DNA of 64,000 bases from Rhodocollybia butyracea (lineage: Eukaryota > Basidiomycota > Agaricomycetes > Agaricales > Omphalotaceae), in NCBI GenBank assembly GCA_015501585.1, contig JADNRY010000001.1:620001-684000 (forward strand). Direction: 5' to 3'. Below are positions 34,350 through 45,673 of the stretch, one piece after another (positions within the stretch are counted from its first letter, which is position 1; each line of letters starts with the position of its first letter). The position numbers and the translations under genes were made by a program. The notes beneath the pieces are model-generated. The model ran no database searches and was not told the DNA's origin. It worked only from the letters and a program-made list of their open reading frames with translations.

Positions 34350-36759
34350 ATGCTAAATGCCTTGATATCGGCCTCTCGAAGCCAGTTTTCTCTTCGCTCA
34401 GAAGAATGCCTGGTATCAGCATCGTATATCTCTCGGCGGTTTAGGTCAGCCAAAGCCTTTCGCAGAGGTCCACCGGCTTTTCTACCTCCATCCAGACGTT
34501 CTCGCCCTTCGAGTCCCATAGCTCCATTTAACTTTCAACCAGAAGAGACGAAAACACCGCGACCAAAGCTCTCTCTACACAATCCTGAAGGGATAATACA
34601 ATATTTCGAAGAGCATGTTGAGCGGTGGGCAGAGTGGAAATTATTGCATATTCGCTTGGAATCATTTGGCATCCCCAAAGACGATATATACCCTCTTCTG
34701 GACCTCTTTATTGACGAAGTTCTGGCCGGTAGACTCTCAGCTGGCAGTGCTTACGACAAATACTCACTTGATCGTTTCGCCCGTTCCTTGCCCGGAGACC
34801 TACCAAAAACATATGCAGATCAGGTTTACACGGGCATACTCTATGCCTGGGCTGCAGACCCCGCCAACCAACGAAAATTAGAAGCAGTAATCTCACCCGC
34901 TGCGATAATTTCCATCCAACTGCTGTTCAAAGCTGCACACTCGGAACATCTCGAAGACCGATTCGACGCTCGTCGTACGCGACGAAAAGTCATCCTCCAC
35001 GTTGGACCCACGAATAGTGGAAAGACCCATCACGCATTGCGCGCGCTAGCTGCCGCTCAAAGCGGTGTTTATGCTGGGCCCTTACGCCTGCTTGCCCATG
35101 AGATTTGGGAACGGCTGAATCTGGGTCAGATCGTTCCTGCGGGAATAGAAGAAGATGCAGCCTTGCCCTCTCTAGATTCCGCGTTGGACGTGGCCTCTGT
35201 AGGTACCACTCCTGCCGTTCGAAGCCAAGGGAACCCTCTGTATGTGCGAAAGTGTAACATGATCACTGGGGAAGAGCATAAGATTGTCGATCCAGACTGT
35301 ACTCTGGTCAGTTCCACAGTGGAGATGCTATCTTTCTCGCAGAAATACGACGTGGCGATAATAGACGAGATTCAGATGATTACGGACGTCGAACGTGGAT
35401 CCGCCTGGACGAACGCTGTATTGGGCATTAATGCCAAAGAGGTTCATCTCTGCGGTGAAGAAACTGCGGTACCGATTGTTCAGGCTATTCTTGCAAACAC
35501 GCATGACGAGATCGAGGTCCGTCGGTACGAGCGTTTGACACCACTCTCCATCAGCGAAAGCCTCGACGGTGATTTCAAAAATGTGAAAAAGGGCGACTGC
35601 GTAGTCACTTTCTCTCGTAACAGCATCTTTCAAGTGAGGGAGGCCATTGAAAAATCGACCGGTATGAAATGCGCCGTCGTGTACGGAAAGCTGCCACCGG
35701 AAATCCGCAGTGGTCAAGCAAGCCTCTTCAACGATCCAAATAGCGGGTACGATGTTATCGTTGGTAGTGACGCTATCGGGATGGGTCTCAACTTGTGCGT
35801 TCATCTCCGTTGCCATACCTTGTCAAACGCTAAAATTTTGGTTTAGAAAGATACGACGAATCGTTTTCGAGGTTGTGAGCAAGTGGGATGGCCACTCGAA
35901 ACGGCCTCTTTCCACCAGTCAGACAAAGCAGATTGCTGGAAGAGCGGGTCGTTTTGGTATGACAGAGGAAAAAGGTGGCTTAGTAACTACCCTCCTTTCT
36001 GAGGATGTCCCTTTCCTCGAGAAGACCCTTGCCCTGCCTTTTACACCTCTTCCCGTAGCTATACTGGGGCCCAATTATGACTCCAGTCGTGCTGTCGCTC
36101 AGGCTCTTCCACCATCTGCGGGTCTACTAACCATCTTCGATGCCCACATATATGTAGCAAAAACTAAGCCCCACTATCGGTACGCTCTCGGCAACATCTC
36201 TAATGCAATTACCAATGTTGTCGACCGATGGGCCGACAAGCTGGCGTTAGAGGATCGTATAACCTTCTTGATGGCTCCGGTTCCGTGGCGAGACTTGGAA
36301 TCTTTGCAAGTTGTACACAAGCTTATGGAGGCATTTGCGCGGGACCTTTCGGTTCCGGTAAAACCTCTATTCGACGACACACCGTATTATTCAACTCTAC
36401 TAGATGTTGAGCGAAAAATGGCCACACTTCCTCAGCCCAAATCTAACGCCGCTGTTCTGTCCGTATTGGAGGGTTTCCACAAGCTCCTTGGGCTCTACGC
36501 CTGGTTATCATTACGCAACCCTGTTGCGTACTACGAACCGGAAGTCGTAGAAGATTGGAAGCCTCGGGTTGAGAAGGCCTTGCATTGGGCTTTGCAGGGT
36601 GTTACTCCAATCAAAAAATCTGAAATCAGGCAGACTGCTGCTACGAGAGATATCAAGTATCAGAGCGTAATTGATATCAGGAGAAAGCAGAAGGAGTCAG
36701 TGCGAGTATCAATAGAACAACAAAAGAAGGCAATCGCAGTTGGTGCATATGCTAGATGA
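34350..36759 (+). CDS. SUV3: Mitochondrial ATP-dependent RNA helicase Suv3
   Basis: Exons 34350-35794 and 35847-36759; 785 aa. A basic, Ser-rich presequence (RRFRSAKAFRRG) is followed by Walker A GPTNSGKT (219-226), DEIQ box (339-342), SEDVPFLEK, QIAGRAGRFG (helicase motif VI) and the Suv3 C-terminal domain, with a final QKKAIAVGAYAR. Suv3 unwinds RNA in the mitochondrial degradosome with an RNase II-type nuclease (Dss1), clearing introns and surplus RNA. One intron of 52 nt. Complete and conserved. Confidence 0.97.
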
Positions 36760-37867
36760 ACCGAGTTCGTAGTAACACATACATAATCAGACATCTACAT
36801 TTTACAATTTTCCATAGCCGTTGACCTTACTGCAAAAGTACATAATTAGCATCTCCTACTCTCGTATTCTACCACTTATTACTACTTGTACTATAGTTTT
36901 CCGATGCTTCATCTCAATCAGCTTGGCTTTGCTTATATCGATTGAAGACAGGATTTTGAGTACAACAGGCCGACTGGTGTCCTGGACTGGTCGAATAACT
37001 GATACCGAGATATTGATAACTTGGAGCACCTTGGAGCACCTCCGGAGGCCAATCCAAAGCATCATTCTAAAAAGTGGTGAGTTTTAGAGGACAACGTCGC
37101 AGCCACTAGCAGGGTCGAGGTAAAAATGGCAAACAAAGTGAAAACTTCACATCTAAGGAACAATGAAACGATGCGTAAACTAATCACGGGGGAGGGTTCA
37201 AGCTAATATCATTACCCTGTTAATGGCATCGCGTCTTAAAGACACCTTCGACTCTTCACTAGCACTGGCAAAAGACACGAAGAAATGCGAATGTCAAGCA
37301 ATGATAGTCGAATCCGGAGCTAAACGTCAATTGACACCGTCGAAAGTGATGTTGTGATCTGCACTGGGCTCTACTGGGCTACTCTTTGAAGCACGGAAGA
37401 AATATGCAAGTAGTGCCAGTAAAGATCACTTGAGGCCGAGCTAAGTAATGAGATCAGTCCCCGCGGTGCACAATTCCTTCGTAGATTGTTAATAGGGCAG
37501 TTGGCGGGAAAACCGATGTCCATAGACCACATCACTCTCAAAAATCAGAAATTAAAACAGACGAAATGAAAAACCTGGCCAGAGCTTAGCTGTTTCAAGG
37601 CAGACTGTAAGCAGAGAGTATGACATACCTGTGGTGCTAGTTAGTGTTATACCACAGTTTGGACAATATAGAAATTGACCGTCTGCGAGCAAAGAGGTGT
37701 AGCTTACAATAGGGTTGCGCACTCGCAAGTAGACATACTGAGTAGTGAGTAGGGATCGAACATGTGATAGCGAAAGACGGAAGCCGGGGGTTCATATATT
37801 GGATGGAAATTGTTCAACTGAGATAGAGCGGAATCAAGGAAGGCATTGGAAGCGCGCGCTAAAGTCT
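36760..37867. other. 1.1-kb intergenic, no feature seen
   Basis: No domain-bearing frame. The in-frame extension upstream of the DAP1 start (37745-37867) is open but lacks similarity, so it is taken as leader. Confidence 0.5.
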
Positions 37868-38545
37868 ATGATTCCCTCTTTCGAACACCTTAAGCTGGGA
37901 AATTCTGGTCTGATTACAAGCGCATTGCTTGCGGCCCCTCCTCTTCTATACCTATTCTACAAAAAGTTTACTTCGTCGTCTCCGTCTTCAACCGCCGCAT
38001 CGGTAAATTCCAGCGCCGCCACTTCCGAGAAACCGAAATCGATCATGCAGCCCGCGCGTACAGACCTTTCCCCGCCGAAAGATGACCCCATAACAATGGC
38101 AGAACTAAAAGAATTCGATGGAAGGGAAGGAAAGCCAATTTATGTTGCAATTAAAGGTCAATAGATGCTTTAACGCCAGATTTTTTTTCGCTGATGTTTT
38201 ACTGCATTTGTAAAGGTACTGTCTTTGATGTCACCCATAAAAGTGACGTGTACGGTGCCGGGAAATCATACAATATCTTCGCCGGAAAGGATGGTTCCAA
38301 GGGGCTGGGTATGAGTAGTTTGAAGCCGGAGCATGCGATTGCGGATTACAGCGACCTGGATGAGAAGGATATGAAGACACTAAATGATTGGCATACATTT
38401 TTTCTGTGAGTAGCTGTTCCCTTTCATTTCAACTCTGCTCATAGTTTTATCCAGGAAACGATACAACGTCGTTGGCCGTGTATCTGATCTCCCAGAGTCA
38501 GTCCGGGACAATGAGGTTTCTAACATGCCTCCTGCCAGTCTGTAG
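37868..38545 (+). CDS. DAP1: Membrane-anchored cytochrome b5-like heme protein (MAPR, Dap1/PGRMC type)
   Basis: Exons 37868-38156, 38216-38405, 38455-38545; 189 aa. N-terminal membrane anchor (SGLITSALLAAPPLLYLFY), a Ser-rich linker, then the MAPR domain: ITMAELKEFDGREGKPIYVAIKG, TVFDVTHKSDVYG, YNIFAGKDGSKGLGMSSL and YNVVGRVSDLP. Family members bind heme through Tyr and support P450 enzymes such as Erg11 and Erg5 in sterol synthesis at the ER. I take the second in-frame ATG because it directly precedes the anchor. Confidence 0.92.
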
Positions 38546-38767
38546 TTCTGTGTTTTCGGAGAAAGGATGCTCAGAACATGTATAATATACCAAGACTGAC
38601 GAATCGCACTTAGTTTCTATTGTTTGAACTTGAAGTGCTGAGCATTGAAATATTGAAGCTCCACCAACAGCCCTATGTTGGGAGCGCATTATCAGCGAAC
38701 GCGTCGAAACAGGCGCCTGCTACTATGATGTCATATAATTGGTCTGCGAGTACTCCTTCTATTTTCC

Positions 38768-40242
38768 ATGTTCTGGGTTCGTATTTCGAGGTGTAATACA
38801 CCATACATCTCGTCGTACAAATATTCGCTGTCCTATCTGGCGCATAACGGACGTATAATATCTCACATTCCCTCCAAGCTTGCAGTGCGGTATTGGCATG
38901 GCACGCGATCAATATCCAGTCGTTCTTTGGAGAATACGAAAGTCGAGCACTCCCAATTTTTGGCGAACGCATCTGCTCATTCGAAATGGAGTGACAGGAC
39001 CCCTGGTAATGGTACCACAGACTCGGAGGACGAGGAACTTGCTGGAATACAAGAAGGAGTTGGTAACTACATATTTTCCGCTCGACGCAAACAACATGTT
39101 CACATATGAGCATAACAGGGAAGCTTCTGCCAACCACATCACATCTTTTCAAGTTGATTCTTCCGCTGCGCAGGGATACGAACGGCCTAGTGCCCACTGT
39201 ACTTTTATTGCACCCATCCCAGCCCTTATCACACGCCGGTCGATTAATTCTTGCCTCATTACCTCGATCCAAGATTGGAAAGAAGCTATCAATATCATTT
39301 AGATGTAGTCCCTCTATATCAAGTCGCAGGTTTGTTGAATACTCAGACTCGATCGATATTAGCGATTTTGTCCGCGAGGTATGTCCTTTCATGAAAGATC
39401 TTCGTTACCAAGCCTGAGGTAAGCCAGGCAGCTCGCGCTACAGAGTTCAAAATATACATCACAGCAGACTCAACTCAAGAGGAGGAGAACAATCAAGTCC
39501 TCTCTGTTCGGGTTCCCAGTTTTGCAGATCGAACGCGTTTCCTGCGACGAAGGCTTGATGTAATAAACTTTGAGCTAACGGCTATGGAAGGACTGAAGCG
39601 CGAATGCGACGCCCTTGTATGTCAGATTTGCTTTAATGCTACCAAGGCATCTAATTATTTGGGAGATTAGGCGAGAAAAGGTGCTCGTCGTGTCGCTCTC
39701 AGCGGCTTTGGAATGTTGGTTGCCTATTGGGCTGCCGTTGCGAGGCTCACGTTCTGGGATTACGGCTGGTAAGTGTCAATCGTTATCTTTCGTTGCTGCA
39801 CGCATCTCAACACCACCTAGGGATGTGATGGAACCTATAACTTACCTATCGGGGCTCTCCACTGTGATCTGTGGTTATCTTTGGTGAGTGAAAAGTGAAC
39901 ATCCCAGCCCAAAATTTGAGTATTTGCAGGTTTCTATATCAAGGCCGCGAAGTATCCTACTCTTCCGTTTTAGATCGCTCAGTATCGGCGCGTCGTGAAA
40001 ATCTGTATAAGCAGCGTGGCCTAGATATCGAAAAGTGGACAGAGCTCGCTTCTGAACGAAGGAAAATCATGAAAGAAATTGGTCAGATCAAGGAAGATTA
40101 CGAGCAGTCAGAAGAAGAAAAGGATAAATCAAATAAGGATGAAGGTGAAAATAAAGACAACGAAGCTGACGAAAAAGACAGTCTTCTTGGTGAAGCTGAA
40201 GAGTCGGAACCGTCGGAACCCAAGAGCAAGGGCAAGAAATAG
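38768..40242 (+). CDS. MCU: Mitochondrial calcium uniporter pore subunit (MCU family)
   Basis: Exons 38768-39062, 39119-39378, 39446-39616, 39671-39768, 39821-39883, 39930-40242; 399 aa. A positively charged N-terminus serves as presequence. The soluble domain has KLLPTTSHLFKLILPL, LLLHPSQPLSHAGRLILASLP and SDSIDISDFVRE. Coiled coil, then TM1 (about 252-269), the selectivity signature WDVMEP (W275, D276, E279), TM2 (about 282-298), and LYQGREVSYSSVLDRS. The usual pore motif is DIME; here it is DVME. The C-terminal tail is coiled and highly acidic/basic. Sits in the inner membrane and conducts Ca2+ into the matrix. Fungal MCUs generally lack EMRE/MICU partners. The N-terminal exon choice is the least certain part. 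Confidence 0.92.
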
Positions 40243-40480
40243 AGAGCTGGGCATATGTATCGCGTCGCCCTAGCTAAGGGGAGATTTTCAGAATACTTAT
40301 ATCCTACTCTCTTACTCTATATGTGCTTATATGCGGTAGTAATAGTATTAACATCAAGGCTTACTTTTTTGCTAATGTCCAGCTTTGACCTTCCGTTTAT
40401 GGAGATGCTCGCACGTCATCCGGCAAAAGAAGCGCTGACTTTCTTTCAGCTCCAATTTTGCACGGTCTTTCTCATTTACC

Positions 40481-42261
40481 ATGTCGACGAACAAAATAAC
40501 AAATGAAAGGAACCAGAAGATGCTGCTGGACCTTGCTACACAACCAGGAAATGGCAAGTGACAGAAATCTTCCAAAGCAAACCACTAAACTTTCGGCAGA
40601 TGTTTGTGCTGATTGCAAGGCTAGGGTGCCGCGATGGGCTTCGCATAACCTTGGAATATTTATATGGTAAATTCCTATTCTGATTACTCCAGGCCTAATT
40701 AACGAGAGAGTCGTACAGTGTCAACTGTGCCTCTATACACCGTAAGATTGGAACCCATATTACAAAAGTGTACGCCGCACAGAGTCGTCGAAATGATTTA
40801 TGATTTATGCCTAATGGAATCCTCAGCAAAAGCTTAACTATGGATTCTTGGACAAGAGAGCAGGTTGAGGTACGTTACTTATTGGCATGACCACCGCAGC
40901 CTCGCCTTAGACGTAAACAGAGAATGAAGGAAATGGGCAACCACAATTCGAATGCCATTTATAACCCCAACGAACTCAGGCATCCTCCACCTCCTATGCT
41001 CACCGAAGATGAAAGGGATAGCGAGTTGGAAAAGTATATTCGAGGTGTGTGCTCTATACGTACGTTCTTTGTTCGATGCTCATATCGATCTTCAGCCAAG
41101 TATGAATACAAGAAATTCTTCGACAGGAGTGCCCTCGTAGCTTCCAAGCTTGGTCCTTCGCGATCCACGGCCTCCATAACTCCCAGCTCAAAAATTTCAG
41201 AGAGAAGCCCTACCATTCCGACACCACCCGTCTCTGCGAGGCCGTCCACGGCGGCACTACCGCCCTCTAGGTCTATGCCTATGACACAACCTCGTTCAGT
41301 CTCTCAGCCCGTTCCCTCACTGCTACCTTCTACACAATCGCAAGCGACATTCCCTTCTGCACAATCACAAGCTAGATTCCCTTCTGCACAATACCAAGCT
41401 ACATCCCAACAGTCGCCTCCACAACCGAAACCACAATCATCACAGCTTTTATCCAGCGGAACAGGACCAGGTGTATGGGATGATCTCGTCTCATTGCAAG
41501 CGCCGTCCGCAAGCTCTTCCCTCCCTTTACAATATACATCTCCTAGCTCCGCCGGTTTAGCACCGACGAATCCCTACAGTAGTATGACTGGTATAAATGG
41601 GTCTGGCATGTCTGCGAATGGCATAGGCTACAATATGACGAGTATGGGGATGCGTCCAGGCCCAAATGGCCTTAGCATCAACCCAGGGCCAGACATGGGA
41701 ATGAACTTTGGAATGAATTCAACGTTCTCTGCGGGTATGTCATCCGCGACCAACCCCTTCCAGCAACCTCAATTCTCCGCGGGGATGAATCCCTTCGCAC
41801 AGCACCAGCAACCGATGTCCGCAGCGTTTCCCTCGTCTTCTATGCCCTTTAGCGCCGTCCCGACGGGACTCTCGACCCCCTTCATGGCGCAGCAGTCTCC
41901 GTATCAATCACAAGCGTCACCGATGATTCCTCAAATGCAAATGCAAATGCAGAGTCCGACACCGATGTATTCGCCTGCGCCGCAGAATCCGATGCAGCAG
42001 CAGCAGCAATTCGGCGGGATGCAGCAAGGAGGACACAGTCTGCAGCCGATGATGTCTACGACGCCCCGGCTGCCCATGTCGGCCACACCTCAAATGCAAG
42101 GGCAGCAATTTATGTCGTCGCCTTCGCCCCAGCTGCAGACAGGCATGGGAATGGGAATGAACGGTCAGACGATGCAGCAAACCCAAATGCTCTCTGCGGG
42201 ATGGGGTCAGCAGCCACAACCAGCTATGTATGGTCAGAATCATCAGTGGGGTGGGATGTAA
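40481..42261 (+). CDS. AGE2: ArfGAP of the Age2/SMAP type
   Basis: Exons 40481-40553, 40600-40666, 40719-40769, 40827-40869, 40921-41044, 41096-42261; 507 aa. The C2C2 zinc finger has C27, C30, C47 and C50 (CADC-X16-CVNC) with the catalytic-Arg region ASIHRKIGTH, then ITKVKSLTMDSW, MKEMGN, SNAIYNP, EYKKFFDR. It stimulates GTP hydrolysis on Arf at Golgi/endosomal membranes during clathrin-coat traffic. The C-terminal 330 residues are low-complexity Ser/Pro/Gln/Met/Gly, with a clathrin-box-like stretch absent but NPF motifs (ATNPFQQ) present. Intron 40554-40599 has a GC donor (gcaagt). A 30-nt repeat encodes SAQSQA(T/R)FP around 41330-41400. Confidence 0.93.
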
Positions 42262-42793
42262 TATGTTGGAAACGAGTGCTGATTTTTTTGGGTTATTTGG
42301 GTTTTTGGATTAGCTTTGATTGCTCTATGTTCAATGTTTTCATTTTTTCGAGTACTTGTAGTAAAGATATCCTTAATTGGTTGAAGATATACCCTATACA
42401 CACATCTTCATGACACTGACAAATATACTGCTTAAAACAGGGTCCTTTACAGAAAGAGAGCATTAGATACTTGATTCGCTCAACACAATTCGGAAAGTCA
42501 CAATCGAAATACTTCAGTTTTACACTTTGCGCACTGCGACCGCAAGGATTCTTGGTATCTTTAATGTACTCCAGGTTGAAGCCTCCACAATCTTTCCTAC
42601 TGTTTCTTAGATCTATCGAAAAAGGGACGTCCCACATAGCTGCGAAACTAGGATCACATTAACGTATCGGTCTTCTACATATCTACATAATATCCATTGT
42701 TGGTATCTCCACTAATTATTAGTTTAGGGCTGTACAGAGCGGGCGTCCAAAGGTACTCAAAGTAAAGGGTATAATAGTCCATCCAAGTGCAAT
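42262..42793. other. Convergent 3' intergenic region
   Basis: 532 bp between convergent ArfGAP and DMATS genes. Short frames only; nothing recognisable. Confidence 0.5.
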
Positions 42794-44081
42794 CTAGGTC
42801 CAGCGTTCCGGAGCAAACACCTCTGAGCTGAGGTATATGCTGACCTCCCATTCACCGTTTCGACTTGCGCACCCCACCATAGTCTGCAATCCAGCTCGAC
42901 CATCTAATGGTCTATGGTCGCAATATCTTTGTAGCATAGCCAGATACCAGCCGGGCTTTCGTAGTTGCTTTTTAGCAAGGAAAGCATCGAAACGTTCTGC
43001 AATTACCAAGTCTGAAGAGAGGTAATGCCGGACAGGGAGGTAAACTGTAATGTCAGGATATCAGTGAACAATGTTAACGAGAGAGATAGATAGATGCACA
43101 GACATTTTGCTACAGGATCACGCTGATTTTTCTTGAGCTCGTAATACAAAATCACTCCATGCGTTCGTGTATCACAATCATCGATATCGGAAGCGGAAAG
43201 GTGATCATCTCCCAGCAGCGCCTGCCACATCTCAGCAGCGGCTGCTTTGATCTCTTGGACTTGGGATAATTCAGGATCAAGTGCACCCCAAGGTCAAGAT
43301 GGGAGAGTAGTTGTGTTAAGCCTGCTTGAGCAAAGCGTACATAGACTTTCATTCTGGCAGTTTCAGGGGCGACCATATCCCAGCCAATGAATTCAGTCTG
43401 ACCAGCATATTCCGGACAAGAGTTGCGAAGATGGTCTAGATATGTTGCCAGTTTATCCCAAGGAGTTGAAAGCCCAAGCGCGTTCATGGCGTGGGAAAGT
43501 AATTTATCCTTTTCGTCTCCCCAGCTGGATGTAGACGTCGCTACCTGGCGGGCAAGGGCATCATGAAAGACATAGGATTTGAGCAAAGGTTCTTTAACCA
43601 GGTCGAACGCGAAGACATGCTGCGTGAGACCGCGGGCAACCTGTTTAATGCCCACGTCACATCTGCTGGTTGACGGAGTAATGGTCAGCAGCTCGACAAG
43701 GGTCTGGAACCAGAGCATCGCATCGCCTCCTATGGATTGCTGTGAAAGCCACTGTAAAGGAGCATTGTGGTTGACATAATCTGTGCCGCATGGCCCGAAA
43801 GTTTTAGGCGATAGTGGTTCAAATGCGAGACGAACAGCGCAAAAATCTTTTTTGATACTCAGAGAGTATTCAACAGGAGAATGATCATCTGTGAGGTAGG
43901 ATTTCCAGCTGGCTGACGGAGAGGTTGGTGGAGGACCAAGAGCATCAAGTTGAATTAGTCGTTGGTCAACAAAGTCCAAAAATGTCTGGACCTGGAGGGA
44001 AGTGTACGACTGGGATTCTTCTAAAAGCACCCTGAGATGCTTCAGAACTAGGTGATGCCAGAAGCTAACCGATTGCCGCAT
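42794..44081 (-). pseudogene. DMATS-type aromatic (indole) prenyltransferase with one frameshift
   Basis: Exons (minus): 44081-43104 and 43044-42794 (intron 59 nt). ABBA-fold prenyltransferase signatures: WKSYLTDDHSPVEYSLSIK, RLAFEPLSPKTFG, MKVYVRFA, KFYLPVRHY after splicing, and C-terminal YLSSEVFAPERWT, as in fungal DMATS enzymes that attach dimethylallyl groups to tryptophan or related indoles. The frame breaks at the C-run 43286-43289: LDLG on one side continues as GALDPELSQVQEI in another frame. One extra G (minus strand) would restore a 409-aa protein; no intron fits. True mutation or local sequence error. The 5' end may include another exon upstream of 44081. Nearest neighbour on the same strand is the broken FAD oxidase. 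Confidence 0.85.
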
Positions 44082-45673
44082 GTAGTCTGGTTTAGAGGAT
44101 TTGAAGAGGGATGACAGGTTAGTAGAGCATTATATACTTGAACAGGAAAGCTGACCATGATATTTTTTAAAACAAGGTACGTGACGAAAAGCGATGAAAT
44201 CAGTGATACTAATGAGGAAGAATGATGCATGATGGGCCGAATTCAGCGGTATTGGTACTACTAGCGTGGTCTTATAATCTTAATTGAGACGGGACGCTGT
44301 CAGTGTCATATACACTACGCGCTCACGTGTTATTTAGCCAGATTGCACAGCCCCATCTTCTTCTTCAGTCGTGTATTCACCCTCTAGAGTATTGGACTAA
44401 ACGTCTCGCTCTTGCCTCCGATCGCGAGTTGTCGTTCTAGTCATTTTTCTCCGATGCTGCCATGCCGCATGAGTATCGGTTCCGTAACCACCTTTGTCGA
44501 TCTTTGATGGTTCCGCTAAGCTACATGTAAATCTTCATAAGCTGGCAAACAGTAAACTTATGGATGGAGACTTGAAAATTTGCCTTATAAGGCTATTACT
44601 TCATATCTTTTTTTACCATCAGTTTACCTTAATCCGAGACCAGCCCACGTGCACACACTGAACCTAAACTCGCTCATTGACACTGATTCAGATTCAAAAT
44701 TATTCATATGCACTTATGCACATAAAACCATATCAAACGTGCACAAAGACTGGTCGCCCGTGCTTCCCAGTATCTATTTCGAGATCACCGCAATCAACTT
44801 GACGGGTTTCCCTAGCTTCTCCAGCTGCCTTCATTTGTCTTTCGTACCTGACGATACACCGTTACTAACAAGGTCTGACTCTTCGTATTACACGTTCTAT
44901 TATATCTTCCCAGTATCTCATGTCGATGAACTCTGAGTCAAAGCGCACATCAATTTCCTCAACAGACTGACTCTCCTACAGTTTCAAGTTGGCTAGACTG
45001 TTAGTCTGTTACTCGTTGGATGTAAGTATCCGATATCATTGAGGCTATAATATCTCATATACTGGCCGAAAGGAACTCCGAAAGGTCATAGATCTGTTGG
45101 TTACCAGTCATTTGAAAGCGCCAGATGGGCAGTGTAGACGATCCAGCTCTTCCAAATCGGTCTATGCTATATTTTGAAAGCGCGGGGAATAAGTTGAATC
45201 GCTTGCTGGTTCCTGTACATGTCTGGACGGAGGTGTACCTACATACAGCCGCGCATTCAAGAGATCTCCGATCCGGTTGCATCACACTCACTTAACTAGG
45301 TATGTTCACTCTGATCATGATTTGCTGCTGTGTTGGCCGCCCGTGCGAGATTTCAGAAAACCTCCTATTGAGCTCTTCTGTAGGACTCAATCAGATGCAA
45401 GCCAGTGTGGTGCCAAGCATCGGCCCCTGACATTGCCTTTGTACCGCGCGCGCCGTATACCCATACTCAAGACTACCTCTGTTGTAAAGAAAGATGGCAC
45501 AAAAATAACAAAGAGTTGGGTAGAACCTCCGAGCGTGACCAGCACTTGAACATTACCAGACTCAAGACCTTGACGTGATTTCACTCGCGACTATCAGGGA
45601 GTTAGCTGGAGTCAACCCTATAATACAAAAAAACGGTTTTTCTATTACAATCTACAAACTTCGGCCTACCACG
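44082..45673. other. 1.6-kb intergenic between DMATS and FAD oxidase
   Basis: No supported gene. The plus frame 44580-44936 is AT-rich and without domain. No sign of a missing third cluster gene. Confidence 0.5.

Noticed and set aside
38673..39392. 239-aa open frame on the minus strand
   Set aside because: Lies antisense to the MCU presequence and soluble domain, whose plus-strand motifs are conserved. No recognisable domain.
43281..43295. Intron explaining the DMATS frame change
   Set aside because: No donor/acceptor pair of plausible length spans the change; a single missing base in a homopolymer explains it.
44580..44936. 118-aa plus-strand frame
   Set aside because: AT-rich, no domain, no splice or promoter context.
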